A stretch of DNA of 64,000 bases, from positions 49,796-113,795 of the forward strand of contig NZ_NCSM01000020.1 in assembly GCF_002224125.1 (NCBI RefSeq), read 5' to 3'. Positions within the stretch are counted from its first letter, which is position 1; each line of letters starts with the position of its first letter. Shown one piece after another: positions 34,212 through 45,327 of the stretch. The position numbers and the translations under genes are program-made. The notes beneath the pieces were generated by a model. The model saw only the letters and a program-made list of their open reading frames with translations, was not told the DNA's origin and made no database searches. This DNA comes from Streptomyces sp. NBS 14/10 (lineage in GTDB: Bacteria > Actinomycetota > Actinomycetes > Streptomycetales > Streptomycetaceae).

Positions 34212-35108
34212 ATGCATATCGATGACCTTTCGGCTGCTCTTTCCAACTGGGAGCAGCGAATCGAATCTGTGGAAAAACTCGCGGGTGGTTGGAACTCGTC
34301 TGTCTGGTTAGTTCGCTCCGAATCCGGAGTCAGGTACGTGGCTAAGCTCGCCGACACGCATGACGCCGACGCGTTCCGTGGTGGCCTCCGCTCGGCTGCA
34401 CTTGCAGCCTCGCATGGCTTTCCTAGTGGTCCTCCCGTTCCAACGCGTGATGGACGTATCGCGATGAAGCTAGCCGAAGGATTCCTGGCGCTATTGGAGT
34501 ACATTCCAGGGAGGACTGGTGATGCCTCTTCTGAAGAGGACGTCCGCAGGATGGGGGCAACCCTTGCTAGGGCGCACCAGGCATTGCAGGATGACACAGG
34601 GGGGATGAGCGAACAGTTCATTTGGCCGTGGCGGTGGGCTGACGCATGCCTCGAAAACCTCACCATGCCTGAAGAGGTCCAGTCTGCCGCGGTTCGGGTT
34701 CTGGACCGTGCACGTGAGATCTCGTCCGATGTTCCGATCCGAATCGGGGTCGTTCACGGCGACCCCGGTCTGGACAGCTTTCGTCTGCACGACGAGTCGC
34801 CCTTGCGGGATGGTCTGATCGATTGGTCAGCTACCATGGAGGCGCCTATTTTATACGACCTCGGTTCTTTCGCAGTAATGACACGAGGGGCTCCTCAGAT
34901 GCTTCAATATTTTTTGAGTGGATATCTGGAAGTTACTCCGGAGCTGTCCGATGAAGTGAAATATCTAGATGCGTTCATAAAATTGCGATGGATGTGTAAC
35001 GCCATCTATTTTTCAGCGCGAATCTCCCGAGGTATTGTGAGGGGTGTAAATTCGGCGGCAGATAATGAAAGGGGGCTAATGGAGGCGTATGCGGGCATGG
35101 TGAGATGA
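34212..35108 (+). CDS. Aminoglycoside-phosphotransferase-fold kinase
   Basis: The 298-residue protein has an N-terminal lobe with NSSVWLVRSESGVRYVAKLA (ATP-site Lys) and LLEYIPGR. The Brenner motif IGVVHGDPGLDSF near residue 182 keeps the catalytic HGD but has Ser where APH enzymes usually have the metal-binding Asn. LIDWSAT supplies the second Asp. It could be a self-resistance kinase or a biosynthetic kinase for a cyclitol, choline-like alcohol or polyol. TTA codons are at 34308-34310 and 34851-34853, and the 3' third is AT-rich for this genome, hinting at a different origin. Confidence 0.78.
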   Translation: MHIDDLSAALSNWEQRIESVEKLAGGWNSSVWLVRSESGVRYVAKLADTHDADAFRGGLRSAALAASHGFPSGPPVPTRDGRIAMKLAEGFLALLEYIPGRTGDASSEEDVRRMGATLARAHQALQDDTGGMSEQFIWPWRWADACLENLTMPEEVQSAAVRVLDRAREISSDVPIRIGVVHGDPGLDSFRLHDESPLRDGLIDWSATMEAPILYDLGSFAVMTRGAPQMLQYFLSGYLEVTPELSDEVKYLDAFIKLRWMCNAIYFSARISRGIVRGVNSAADNERGLMEAYAGMVR

Positions 35109-35220
35109 TGGCCTCATTGCCTGTCTCTTATTCGACTCCGCTATGCCCCGTCCCGAACACCGCCAGCGTCACGTCACGGCCCCCAATCACCAATAACCTC
35201 GATCAGGTAGCCGCTTAGCG

Positions 35221-35713
35221 TTGCCCATTTCAGGATCGCGGGGGAACTTCACGGCGGCTCATCCACCACGGACACGGCGGCGTATCCAGACAGCACTCGC
35301 CGTTGCGGTGGCCGCCTGCGCCGCGGCCATCGCCGCGACCGTGGCCATCAACGCCGACGGCGGCTCAATCCGACACCATGCGCCGAGGACAGACCTTCCC
35401 GGAGGCCCTGGCCTGCGCGACCTCCATCGTTGAGGGAGACCTCACCCCGGTCCGCCCAGCCAGTCAGGATCGCGTGCGGGTGACCATGTCAGTGGACCGG
35501 TGGTTCAAGCCCAGCAAGGGCCCCACCACGACACAGCTCGACCTCGCCGATCCCACCGTCGCGGACCCGACCGAGGCACATGCCACCGGCGACCACCTCC
35601 TGCTCCTCGTCCCCCGGAGAGAAGGGCAGATCGCCGACATCTGCCAGGGCAAGGAGCTACCCGCGATGCGCGACCGCATCACCCGCACTACCTGCCCCGC
35701 GGAGTTCCGCTGA
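35221..35713 (+). pseudogene. Small secreted/membrane-anchored protein gene, apparently frameshifted
   Basis: The first frame encodes a basic start and one membrane anchor (IQTALAVAVAACAAAIAATV). Around 35375-35395 the coding signal moves to the next frame, which reads TFPEALACATSIVEGD, then VDRWFKPSKGP and LLLLVPRREGQ. The joined product resembles a streptomycete single-pass protein of unknown role. One base change would restore it, so a sequencing error is possible. Confidence 0.5.
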
Positions 35714-35832
35714 GGGGCGTAGGCAACTGCTTGGTAGTGCGGCCCCACGCTCCTCAGCCAACCGCTGACTGCTCCGAGGGCGCACTGATCTGTCCAAGGT
35801 CGTCCAGTCCTTCGACCCCGCGCCCCATTTCC

Positions 35833-35863
35833 CAGGGCGCCAGCCGAAACGGCTGGCGCCCTG
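35833..35863. terminator. Strong bidirectional hairpin terminator
   Basis: A perfect 14-bp stem, CAGGGCGCCAGCCG / CGGCTGGCGCCCTG, closes an AAA loop between convergent genes ending at 35713 and 35867. A short T-containing tract follows on the plus strand. Confidence 0.75.
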
Positions 35864-35866
35864 GTT

Positions 35867-36544
35867 TCACCGCGTGGGGCAGCGGTGTGTGTGGTCGGTG
35901 TCTGCGAAGAGCTGTTCGACGCTTTGGCGGGCCCAGCCGAGCAGGGTCAGCAGCATCTCGCTGGTGCTGATCAGCCGTTCGGTGACGCGGCCGGCGCGCG
36001 GGTCGTGGGGGAGCTGGGTGGCTTGGTGGAGGGTGCCGAGGAACTGTTCGATCCCGGTGTGGGCGGCGTCCTGGAGGTCCAGGGCCGCGTCCCGGGTGAG
36101 CTCGTGCTGGGCGAGCCCGGTCTTCAGCCGGGTCAGCCGGCTGCTGGCTTCGCTGAGGAAGTCGGTGGACAGGCCCCAGTAGGCGCGCATGGATTCGGGC
36201 AGCGGGGCCCGGCCCACCACGGTCATGGTCCGGATGGTGGAGATGGCCTTGTCGAGCTGCCGGGGCAGGTAGCCGGGCCCGGAGATCGCCAGCCACCGCA
36301 GAAGCGAGTCGTCGTTGAACGGCAGCAGCCATTCCAGCTGACATTCACCCTCACCGCTGGGCGGTACTTCTTCAGCGGTGACGGACCGGGCGAAGGCCGC
36401 GGCCCGACCTGCGTCGAGGTCCGTCGCCTGCGTCAGCTTGTCCAGCACGGCGGCGTCCGCCGTCGCCAGCAGCGCGTCCAGCTGGGCATCGGAGTCGTCG
36501 CGGTAGTCCTCGCACAGACCACCATTGAGATCACGTTCGCTCAC
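35867..36544 (-). CDS. Hypothetical protein downstream of a sigma-factor gene
   Basis: GTG 36544 overlaps the stop of the sigma-factor remnant (GTGA), so the two were one transcription unit. The 225-residue product is acidic at the N-terminus (LCEDYRDDSDAQLDALL) and helix-rich thereafter (LDKAISTIRTM, LLTLLGWARQSVEQLF). There are no membrane segments or Cys clusters. Pairing with an ECF-type sigma factor suggests a regulatory partner, but no anti-sigma domain is recognised. With the sigma gene broken it may no longer be expressed normally. Confidence 0.6.
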   Translation of the reverse strand: MSERDLNGGLCEDYRDDSDAQLDALLATADAAVLDKLTQATDLDAGRAAAFARSVTAEEVPPSGEGECQLEWLLPFNDDSLLRWLAISGPGYLPRQLDKAISTIRTMTVVGRAPLPESMRAYWGLSTDFLSEASSRLTRLKTGLAQHELTRDAALDLQDAAHTGIEQFLGTLHQATQLPHDPRAGRVTERLISTSEMLLTLLGWARQSVEQLFADTDHTHRCPTR

Positions 36545-36848
36545 TGCCCGCCCCCAGCCGCCGGGCCCAGCAGTGCCTGCTTCAGCAGGGCCCGGCCACG
36601 CTCCAGGTTCTTGCGAGCCGCCTCCGGGGTGATCCCGATGATCTGTGCGATCTCCTGCGGCCGGTATCCGTCCAGCGTCCACGCCATCACCTCCCGCTGC
36701 CGTACGGGCAGCCAGCTCAGCGCCTCCTACACGCGGGCCTCTTCCTCACCCAGTTCCATTGCCGCCACCGGACATCGCCCTCCCGGCAGGTCCGGCAACT
36801 GATCAGCCAGCTGCTCCCGGGCTGCCCCGGATCGCAGGGCGTCGAACC
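36541..36848 (-). pseudogene. Sigma-70-family factor, N-terminus lost at an IS and internal stop
   Basis: On the minus strand the C-terminal sigma region 4 is clear: LPVRQREVMAWTLDGYRPQE, then IAQIIGITPEAARKNLERG. Upstream, in the same frame, RFDALRSGAAREQLAD and MELGEEEARV are followed by TAG (36727-36729) directly before EALSW. The reading frame is therefore broken by a nonsense codon. The rest of the gene is missing because the inverted repeat of an IS starts at 36849. Confidence 0.8.
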
Positions 36849-38028
36849 TGTGCCGCTCGAAAAGTCGTCGTCGCAGGTGGGAGTGGTACGGCCAGTCCGC
36901 TGGGATCATGTCCCCCGTGATCGTGCCCTTGCTGTACAAGGTGACCCGAAGCCTGCTGACTGTTCCATCGGTGCTCCTCCGTCGCGGGACAGCGAAGGAG
37001 GCGGAACTGCTGGTGCTGCGGCACGAGAACGCGGTCCTGCGCCGCCAGTTGGCCAGACCGGTGCGCTACGAGCCCGCCGACCGGTTCTGGTTCACCGCCC
37101 TGTCCGGGCCGGTACCCCGGCGCCACTGACACGAGATCTTCCCTGTCACCCCCGGCACCCTGCTCGCCTGGCATCGCAGGTTCCTCGCCGCGAAGTGGGA
37201 CTACACCGCGCGCCGGCGCACCGGACGCCCACCCACCACGGCAGCGATCAAGAAGCTCGTCCTACGGCTGGCGAGGGAGAATCCGAGGTGGGGGCACCGG
37301 CGGATCCAGGGGGAGCTGACCCGGCTCGGGCACCGGATCGCCGCGTCGACAGTCTGGGAGATCCTGCATGCCGCGGGCGTCGATCCGGCGCCGCGCCGCG
37401 CAGGCCCCACCTGGCGCGAGTTCCTGACCGCGCAAGCCGAGGGCATCATCGCGGCAGACTTCTTCCACATCGACACCGCGCTCGGCAAGCGGCTGTACGC
37501 GCTGGTGTTCCTCGAGCACGGCACCCGGCGACTGCACAGCACCGGGGTCACCGCCCGCCCGACACAGGACTGGGCCGTGCAGCAGGCGCGGAATCTCACC
37601 TCCGACTTGGGCCCACGTATCGACTCCCTGCGCTTCTTGCTGCGCGACCGCGATGGCAAGTACGGCGAGACATTCGACGCCGTCTTCCAGGCCGAGGACA
37701 TGGAGATCCTCAAAAGTGCGCCACAAGCTCCCCGTATGAACGCACACTGCGAACGCATCATCGGCAGCATCCGACGCGAAGCCCTCGACCACCTCTTGAT
37801 CATGAACGAGGCCCACGCCCGCCACGTCCTTGCAGCCTATGAGCGGCACTACAACCAGCACCGACCCCATCAAGCCCGCAACCAGTTACCGCCCGACGCT
37901 GACCACCAACCGGCCACGGGGCACGACATCAGCCCCCGCAAAGTCCTGCGCAACCGGATCCTCGGTGGCGTCGTCAACGAGTACAGATATGCGGCATGAC
38001 GTGCAGCGACGACTTTTCGAGCGGCACA
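36849..38028 (+). mobile_element. Insertion sequence, integrase-core (IS481/IS3-like) type
   Basis: Terminal inverted repeats of 27 bp at 36849-36875 and 38002-38028 (core TGCCGCTCGAAAAGTCGTCG) match except for two positions. The 1180-bp element carries one transposase frame. The left end interrupts the sigma-factor gene. No target duplication is obvious. Confidence 0.8.
36908..37999 (+). pseudogene. Integrase-core transposase with one in-frame TGA
   Basis: The frame is continuous except for TGA at 37127-37129 (RRH-stop-HEIFPVTPGTLLAWH), where homologues usually have Trp. After the stop the DDE/rve core continues: PRWGHRRIQGEL, IIAADFFHIDTALGK, LLRDRDGKYG, NAHCERIIGSIRREALDH and YERHYNQHRPHQ. 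The terminal repeats are intact, so the element could be mobilised in trans or by read-through. Confidence 0.75.
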
Positions 38029-38099
38029 AGCTTGCCCGACCACAACTCCACCAACCAGAACAACACTTAGCCGCGACGATCTACTAGTATCTCGCACTG

Positions 38100-38872
38100 C
38101 ACGAGGCCGGCCTGGCTTACGTGGTCGCCCTCAAGCCGCGCCGCGGCACCTGGGGCCCGGCCGACCAGCCGCACACCCCCATCGAAGCCGCCCACGCCCT
38201 GACCTGGTGCGATGCCAAGCGGTCAGGCGACTGGACACCCGTGGAGCGTCACTTCCGTGACGGGCACACCGAGACCTGGTGGGCCGCCGATGTCTACCTG
38301 GGCGCTACGGACCCGACTCACCCTGCCGACTGGTCGTGGCCACCACCGACCCAGCCGGCCTGCCGGAGAAGGCCACCTGGTACCTGGCTACCAACCTGCC
38401 TCACCCCGACGCACCCCGTGCCACCCCCAGCCCGCACCCGCCGGCCGACCTCGCCGAGATCGTCCGCCTTTACGGCCTGCGGCCGTGGATCGAGCAGAGC
38501 TACAAGCAGATCAAGGACGAACTCGGCTGGGCTGACTTCCAAGTCCGCTCCGACCGCGCGATCCGCCGCCACCAGACCCTGGTCAACTGCGCCTTCTCCT
38601 TCTGCTGGGACCAATGGTTCACCCCACCCGGGCCCCCGGATGCCACCGCGCCGGACCCGTGCCCCGACAAGGGGCCAGAGAGGGGGACCGGCCACGTCCC
38701 AACAGCCTTGCTGGCCCGTGGCCTTACGAGCCATCCGTTCCTGGCTCACCCCCGCAGTCACCCTCAACCGATGGTGGCGAGCCTGGACGGACACGGACCC
38801 ATCCTCCGAGTTCCAGGCCCTGATCGACGCCGTCACCACCGAACACGGCATTGACCTCTACCTCCGGATCTA
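38100..38872 (+). pseudogene. IS701-like transposase remnant with two frameshifts
   Basis: The N-terminus is absent. VVALKPRRGTWGPADQP and WWAADVYLG lie in one frame. The coding then moves to a second frame (EKATWYLATNLP, WIEQSYKQIKDELGWADFQV) and returns to the first (LTPAVTLNRWWRAWTD). The catalytic E region is present but the gene cannot make a full product. Confidence 0.7.
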
Positions 38873-38904
38873 ACGAACTACCGTTACTGACTTCGGCGTT
38901 TCGG

Positions 38905-39100
38905 GGTCCAGGGCTGCAGGGCATGGGCCGACGAGCGCGAGACCTGGCTTGATCTGTTCTACTGGCTGCACCGCTACAACACAAGACGGCGTCACTCCAG
39001 CCTCGGACACGGCAGCCCGATCGCCTACGAGACGGGCACCCCACACGCCAGCAACTCCCCGGACTCCACCTCCATAAGCCGTGTCCAAGTACAAGGGTTG
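38905..39100 (+). pseudogene. C-terminal tail of an IS3-type integrase
   Basis: The plus strand reads DERETWLDLFYWLHRYNTRR and RHSSLGHGSPIAYE, the typical end of IS3 OrfB. No upstream catalytic domain remains. The bases between here and 39324 hold nothing recognisable. Confidence 0.65.
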
Positions 39101-39324
39101 AGCCCCGCGGAGGGGGATCTCCGGACAATGCACCCGTCGTCGACGGGCAGGAGAAGTGCGACGCGACCTGGCATTCCCCAGTCCCAGCTCTCTGGCGCGC
39201 CGGATCAAGGTCCACGTGGGTTTATGGAACGGCGTGAGTGTCGAGGGCACCCAGAAGCCGCGCGCAGGATTGCAGATGTCGACCTGGTCGTGAGCGCTGC
39301 CCGCACCGGCGCGCGTGGAAAATG

Positions 39325-39923
39325 TCACTTGCAGAGGCGGCTGGCTTCACGACCGCTGTTTGGCGTCGCCAGGGAGTTGTCTATGCGCGCTGTGACCTCC
39401 TCTACGGGGCCTACGCCGTCGACCTCGTGCAGGAGGCCGCGGTCGCGGTAGACCTGCAAGAGGGGAGCCGTCTTGGACGCGTATAGATCCAGCCGGTGGC
39501 GGATCACCTCTTCGGTGTCGTCCGTGCGGTGCGTCGTATCGGCCCTCTTGAGCAGGCGGCCGATGAGTTCTGCGGGGTCGACAGCCAGCGCGATGACGCC
39601 ATCGATCTGGGCGCCGAGTTGGTCCAGCATGCTGTCGAGCCTGTGGGCCTGGCTCACCGTGCGGGGATATCCGTCAAGCACGAACGCGCCGCGCAAGTCG
39701 TCTTTGGCGAGCCGGTCCTTGATCACAGCGTTGGTGACCTCGTCTGGCACGTATGCGCCGGCGTCGATGTAGTGACGCGCACTCTTGCCGCGGCTGGTCT
39801 GTTGCCGCATGTGCGTGCGGAAGATGTCACCCGTGGAGATGTGGGCGCCCCGGATGCGTCGGGCCAGCGTGATGGCTTGTGTGCCCTTGCCCGCGCCAGG
39901 TGGCCCCATGATCAGCAGCCGCA

Positions 39924-39924
<1 letters not shown>
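39325..39924 (-). CDS. adk: Adenylate kinase
   Basis: The 199-residue protein has P-loop GPPGAGKGT at residues 7-15, STGDIFRTH, DGYPRTVSQA and a short LID (RADTTHRTDDTEEV) without zinc cysteines. It interconverts AMP + ATP and 2 ADP. Its ATG lies inside the acs stop (TGATG), so the two are translationally coupled. The AMP released by acetyl-CoA synthetase is the likely reason for the pairing. Streptomyces also keeps an adk in the secY ribosomal operon, so this is probably a second copy. Confidence 0.92.
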
Positions 39925-41876
<1,952 letters not shown>

Positions 41877-41965
41877 CTGGTACCTCCTCAACAGGGTGCG
41901 GTCACATCGCCACCGCATGATCTCCAAGGGTGCCGGGGACGAATAGGCTCAAAAGGAGGTAGTGG

Positions 41966-42793
41966 ATGAGCAGTGATGTCATGCGTCCGGACGACCTTGA
42001 TCTGCTGCGGCGAGCCGGACGCAACCTGCGTCGCGCCGCTGCGTTTCCCGTGGTGTTTGGTGGCCTGCGACAAGGCGACCGCATCCCCGTCTCCACCGCA
42101 CACGGTGCGCAGACCGACGGTTTGACCACCATCGTCATCACACCGACACGCGGGCTCGGGGGCAAATGCTGGCGCGCAGGCCGACTCCAGGCAGTCACCA
42201 ACTACGCAGACACCGAGGACATCACGCACGACTTCGACGCGCAGATCCTCGGCGAGCGCATTGTCGGCCTGTGCGCCGCACCCGTCATCGTCGGAACCCG
42301 GGTCATGGGCCTGCTGTATGCGGGATATCGATCCGCGGAGTCGGCGAGCGCCGACGCCTTCCGGTTGCTCGAGTACGAAGCCAGGCGGGTGGCTCACGAA
42401 CTGCACATCCGTGACCTGGTCGACGAGCGCATCCGAATTCTCCGGGTCCGGGAGGCGTGCACACATCGAGACGAACGCGGTCGAGATCTCACAACCATCT
42501 ATGACCGTCTTCTGACCCTGGCCGATGAGACAAAGGACCCGGACACGGCCCGCGAGCTGAGAAGTCTCCTCAACATGAGCCCCGCGGATGGCGGCGCCCA
42601 AGACCTGACGCCTCGCCAGACACAGGTCATCATGCTCGTCGCGCTGGGACTCACCAATGAACAGATCGCCGCACGACTCGGTCTTTCCATACTTACCGTA
42701 AAGAGCTATCTTCGCGCGGCCATGGCACGACTTGGGGCACACACCAGATACCAAGCCGTTGTCGAAGCCCAGCACCGAAGGATCATTTTCTAA
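41966..42793 (+). CDS. GAF-domain LuxR-type transcriptional regulator
   Basis: The 275-residue protein starts at ATG 41966 behind AAAGGAGG. Residues 10-150 resemble a GAF sensor (GLCAAPVIVGTRVMGLLYAG). Residues 210-270 are a LuxR HTH (LTPRQTQVIMLVALGLTNEQ, IAARLGLSILTVKSYLRAAM). It is divergent from acs-adk with only 89 bases between the starts, which suggests that it controls acetate activation. The ligand is unknown. Confidence 0.88.
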   Translation: MSSDVMRPDDLDLLRRAGRNLRRAAAFPVVFGGLRQGDRIPVSTAHGAQTDGLTTIVITPTRGLGGKCWRAGRLQAVTNYADTEDITHDFDAQILGERIVGLCAAPVIVGTRVMGLLYAGYRSAESASADAFRLLEYEARRVAHELHIRDLVDERIRILRVREACTHRDERGRDLTTIYDRLLTLADETKDPDTARELRSLLNMSPADGGAQDLTPRQTQVIMLVALGLTNEQIAARLGLSILTVKSYLRAAMARLGAHTRYQAVVEAQHRRIIF

Positions 42794-42803
42794 AGCCAGC
42801 AGT

Positions 42804-42818
42804 GTGCGGTTGCCGCAC
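42804..42818. terminator. Short hairpin after the LuxR gene
   Basis: GTGCGG-TTG-CCGCAC forms a 6-bp stem 11 bases past the stop at 42793. There is no T tract, so terminator function is only possible. Confidence 0.35.
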
Positions 42819-42880
42819 GATCACGGCCTGCCGTCCCTCGACAGCGCACACAGGCTGGCCCACCAGATGTCGTTCTGGGT

Positions 42881-44355
42881 CTAGGCCAATGCCGTTGTTT
42901 TAGGCCTCGGGCGTAGGTTCCTGGGTAGGGGTCCCAGGGGGTGGTTCGGGTGTCTGCGCGCGTTTCTGAGTTATCGGGCCTGGGGCTGTTGACCTGGGTG
43001 TATCCACCGGGGTTGGTGGATCGGGTGGTCGCGGCTTGCGGGTGCGGGGAGCAACGCAAGCGGCTGCTTCCCGCGCGGCTGGTGGTGTACTTCGTGCTGG
43101 GGCTGGCGCTGTTCTCTCCGGCTCCGTATCTGGAAGTGATGCGGCACCTGGTGGAGGGCCTGCGGGGCCAGGGGCTGCTCGGCAACTGGCACATGCCCGC
43201 GAAGTCCTCGCTGTTCCGCGCCCGGCAGCGGCTGGGCTGTGAGCCGCTGCGGGTGCTGTTCGCCACGACCGCCAAGCCGATGGCCACCGAGGCGACACCC
43301 GGCGCGTTCTGGCGGGGACTGCGGCTGCTGGCGGTGGACGGGACCTGCTGGGACGTCGCGGACTGCGAAGCCAACGAGGCCGCCTTCGGACGTCCGGGCA
43401 ACGGCCGCGGACCGGGCAAGAGCGCGTTCCCGCAGGTGCGGATGGCCGCTTTGGTGGAGGTGGGCAGCCACGCGGTACTGGACGCGGAACTCGCCGGCTG
43501 CCGCACCGGGGAAGTCACCCTGGTCGGCCGCCTGCCGCGTTCACTCGGCCCGGGCCAGCTCGTCATGGCCGACCGTGAGTTCCCCGGCGTCCCGTTGTGG
43601 CAGGCCTTCACCGCCACCGGCGCCGATCTGCTGTGGCGAGTGCCCGCCAACCGCGTCCTGCCGGTCATCAAACAGTTCCGTGACGGCTCATGGCTCTCAC
43701 AGATCCGGGCAAGCAGCGGCCCCGCCCGGCATGAGCCGGTCACCGTCCGGGTCCTGGCCTACCAGCTCAAGGGCCAGGTCAGTAAGGACACAGCAGACGG
43801 CTACCGCCTGGTCACCACCCTGCTCGACGCCCGACGCCATCCGGCCCGGCAACTGGCCGCGCTCTACCGCGAACGCTGGGAGGCCGAGTCCGTCTTCGCC
43901 GAGATCAAGACCCATCAGCGCGGCGCCCGTGTCGTACTCAGCAGCAAGACTCCCGATGGTGTCCGCCAGCAGATCTGGGCACACCTGCTGGTCCACCACG
44001 CCCTGCGCGAACTCATGCTGAGAACGGCCGCCACCCGTGGCCTGGATCCAGACCGGGTCTCCTTCACCGAAACCCTGCGCTCCGCCCGGCGCAGTGTGAC
44101 TGTCACGCCGGGCAGCTTTTCCCCCTGACCTCCGGGTCAGAGCCTTGGTGATGCTCCAGCAGGACCTCCTGGAACGGCTCCTGCCCGCCAGACGCCTGCG
44201 CAGCCAGCCCCGCGTCGTGAAACGCAAGATGTCCAACTACCGGCTCAAACGCGCTGAACACCATGCGTGGCCACAACCCACCCGCACCGGCACGCAAGCC
44301 ATCCTCATCACAAGACCCCAACCCGCAGACCCGTAACGCAACGGCAGGGCCTAGG
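42881..44355 (+). mobile_element. IS4-family insertion sequence
   Basis: The left end (CTAGGCCAATGCCGTTGTTTTAGG) and the sequence at 44332-44355 (TAACGCAACGGCAGGGCCTAG) are imperfect inverted repeats enclosing a transposase gene. Just beyond the right end a second IS4-like end in the same orientation starts, so elements are stacked. Confidence 0.65.
42941..44336 (+). pseudogene. IS4-family transposase, frameshifted near the C-terminus
   Basis: The main frame encodes 395 residues with the N-terminal IS4 domain (LLPARLVVYFVLGLALF), DDE region (LAVDGTCWDVADCEANEAAF, QLVMADREFPG) and YRERWEAESVFAEIKTHQ (YREK). It ends at TGA 44126. The normal IS4 tail (DLLERLLPARRLRS, RVVKRKMSNY) continues in another frame from about 44121. 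One extra base in the T4C5 run at 44117-44125 explains this. A tail-less protein may still be made. Confidence 0.8.
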
Positions 44356-45110
44356 CCAATACCGGTGATTTAGGTGACTTTCTGGCGTCTGCTGGTTGGT
44401 TTGACGGGATCAGTGTGACTGTCGCAGTGGGTGCCGGGGTGGGGCGCGGTGATGGGCGTGTTTCAGGGTGCCAGGTGGTCATCTTGCGTTTGGTGACATG
44501 GAGGTTGGAGCGCCGGGAGCACGATGTTCTTGCGGACGCGCCACAACAGGTCCGCGCCCGTGTCCGTGGCGGCCCGTGACGGCGGCCAGTAGAACTGACC
44601 GTTGGCAGGCCCGCCACAGCTCGAAGCCGGCGATGCCGCGGTCGGCCATTGATGGGGCAGCATCCCTGGTTCGAGTCGGACCAGCAGGCCGGGAATCAGC
44701 TGCTGTTCGTGGGCCGGCAGGGGCACCGTCGCCGCGGCGAACACTGCTGGACGGCGAGCCTTCGATGTGCCGGACACCGAGGCGAACGGCTCGTTCTTCG
44801 GCCTAGCCCGGCTCGGGCCGGGGGCAGCAGCGCAGCGCGTGTCCGCAGGTGCAGAAGATACGCGCAGTTCATCAGGATTTGGTGGTGGGGGACGAACGAA
44901 CTCGGTCGGAACCGACACGGAGGTCGGTCCGACCGAGTTCGTCCGTGATCTGCTTGTAGCTCCGTTCGGCCCACGGCCGCAGCCCGCGGCATCGCCATCC
45001 CGCTGCGCCGGGATGTCAGGCCATGCCCTCCACCGCATTCTCCGCCGCGGGGGACGTCGGCCCTCCGCGCGTGTCGGGGTGGTTTCTGTGCCCGGTCCCA
45101 CTGGGTGGCT
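44356..45110 (-). pseudogene. Mosaic of IS4-like and IS701-like transposase remnants
   Basis: On the minus strand about 45005-44850 reads ERSYKQITDELGRTDL, an IS701-type C-terminal core. About 44690-44460 reads MADRGIAGFELWRAC, with LLWRVRKNIVLPALQ in a shifted frame, then VTKRKMTTWHP, an IS4 transposase with its middle-to-C-terminal part deleted. The IS4-like end CTAGGCCAATACCGG borders it at 44352. Nothing here encodes a complete protein. The bases 45111-45327 hold no gene. Confidence 0.65.
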
Positions 45111-45327
45111 GGCACTGGCGGTGGTTTTCCTGGCTGCTGGGATCGCGGGGGCGCATCCCTTTCATCTCGGTCAGATACCGGAGTCCGTCCGAGGGCGTCG
45201 GTCCAGCTCGGCGAGTGCGAGGTCGGATCCGGGCGGGTGAATGCGAGCCTGACAGGCTCTGGGAGCTCATTTGGATCACCCTCTCATTCTCGCGGAAATC
45301 CGGCGTATCGGTTGGTGCTCCGGGGAG

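Noticed and set aside
36850..37842. Long plus-strand frame across the IS transposase
   Set aside because: It is an Arg/Ala-rich shadow. The true transposase is in another frame, with catalytic motifs on both sides of a TGA.
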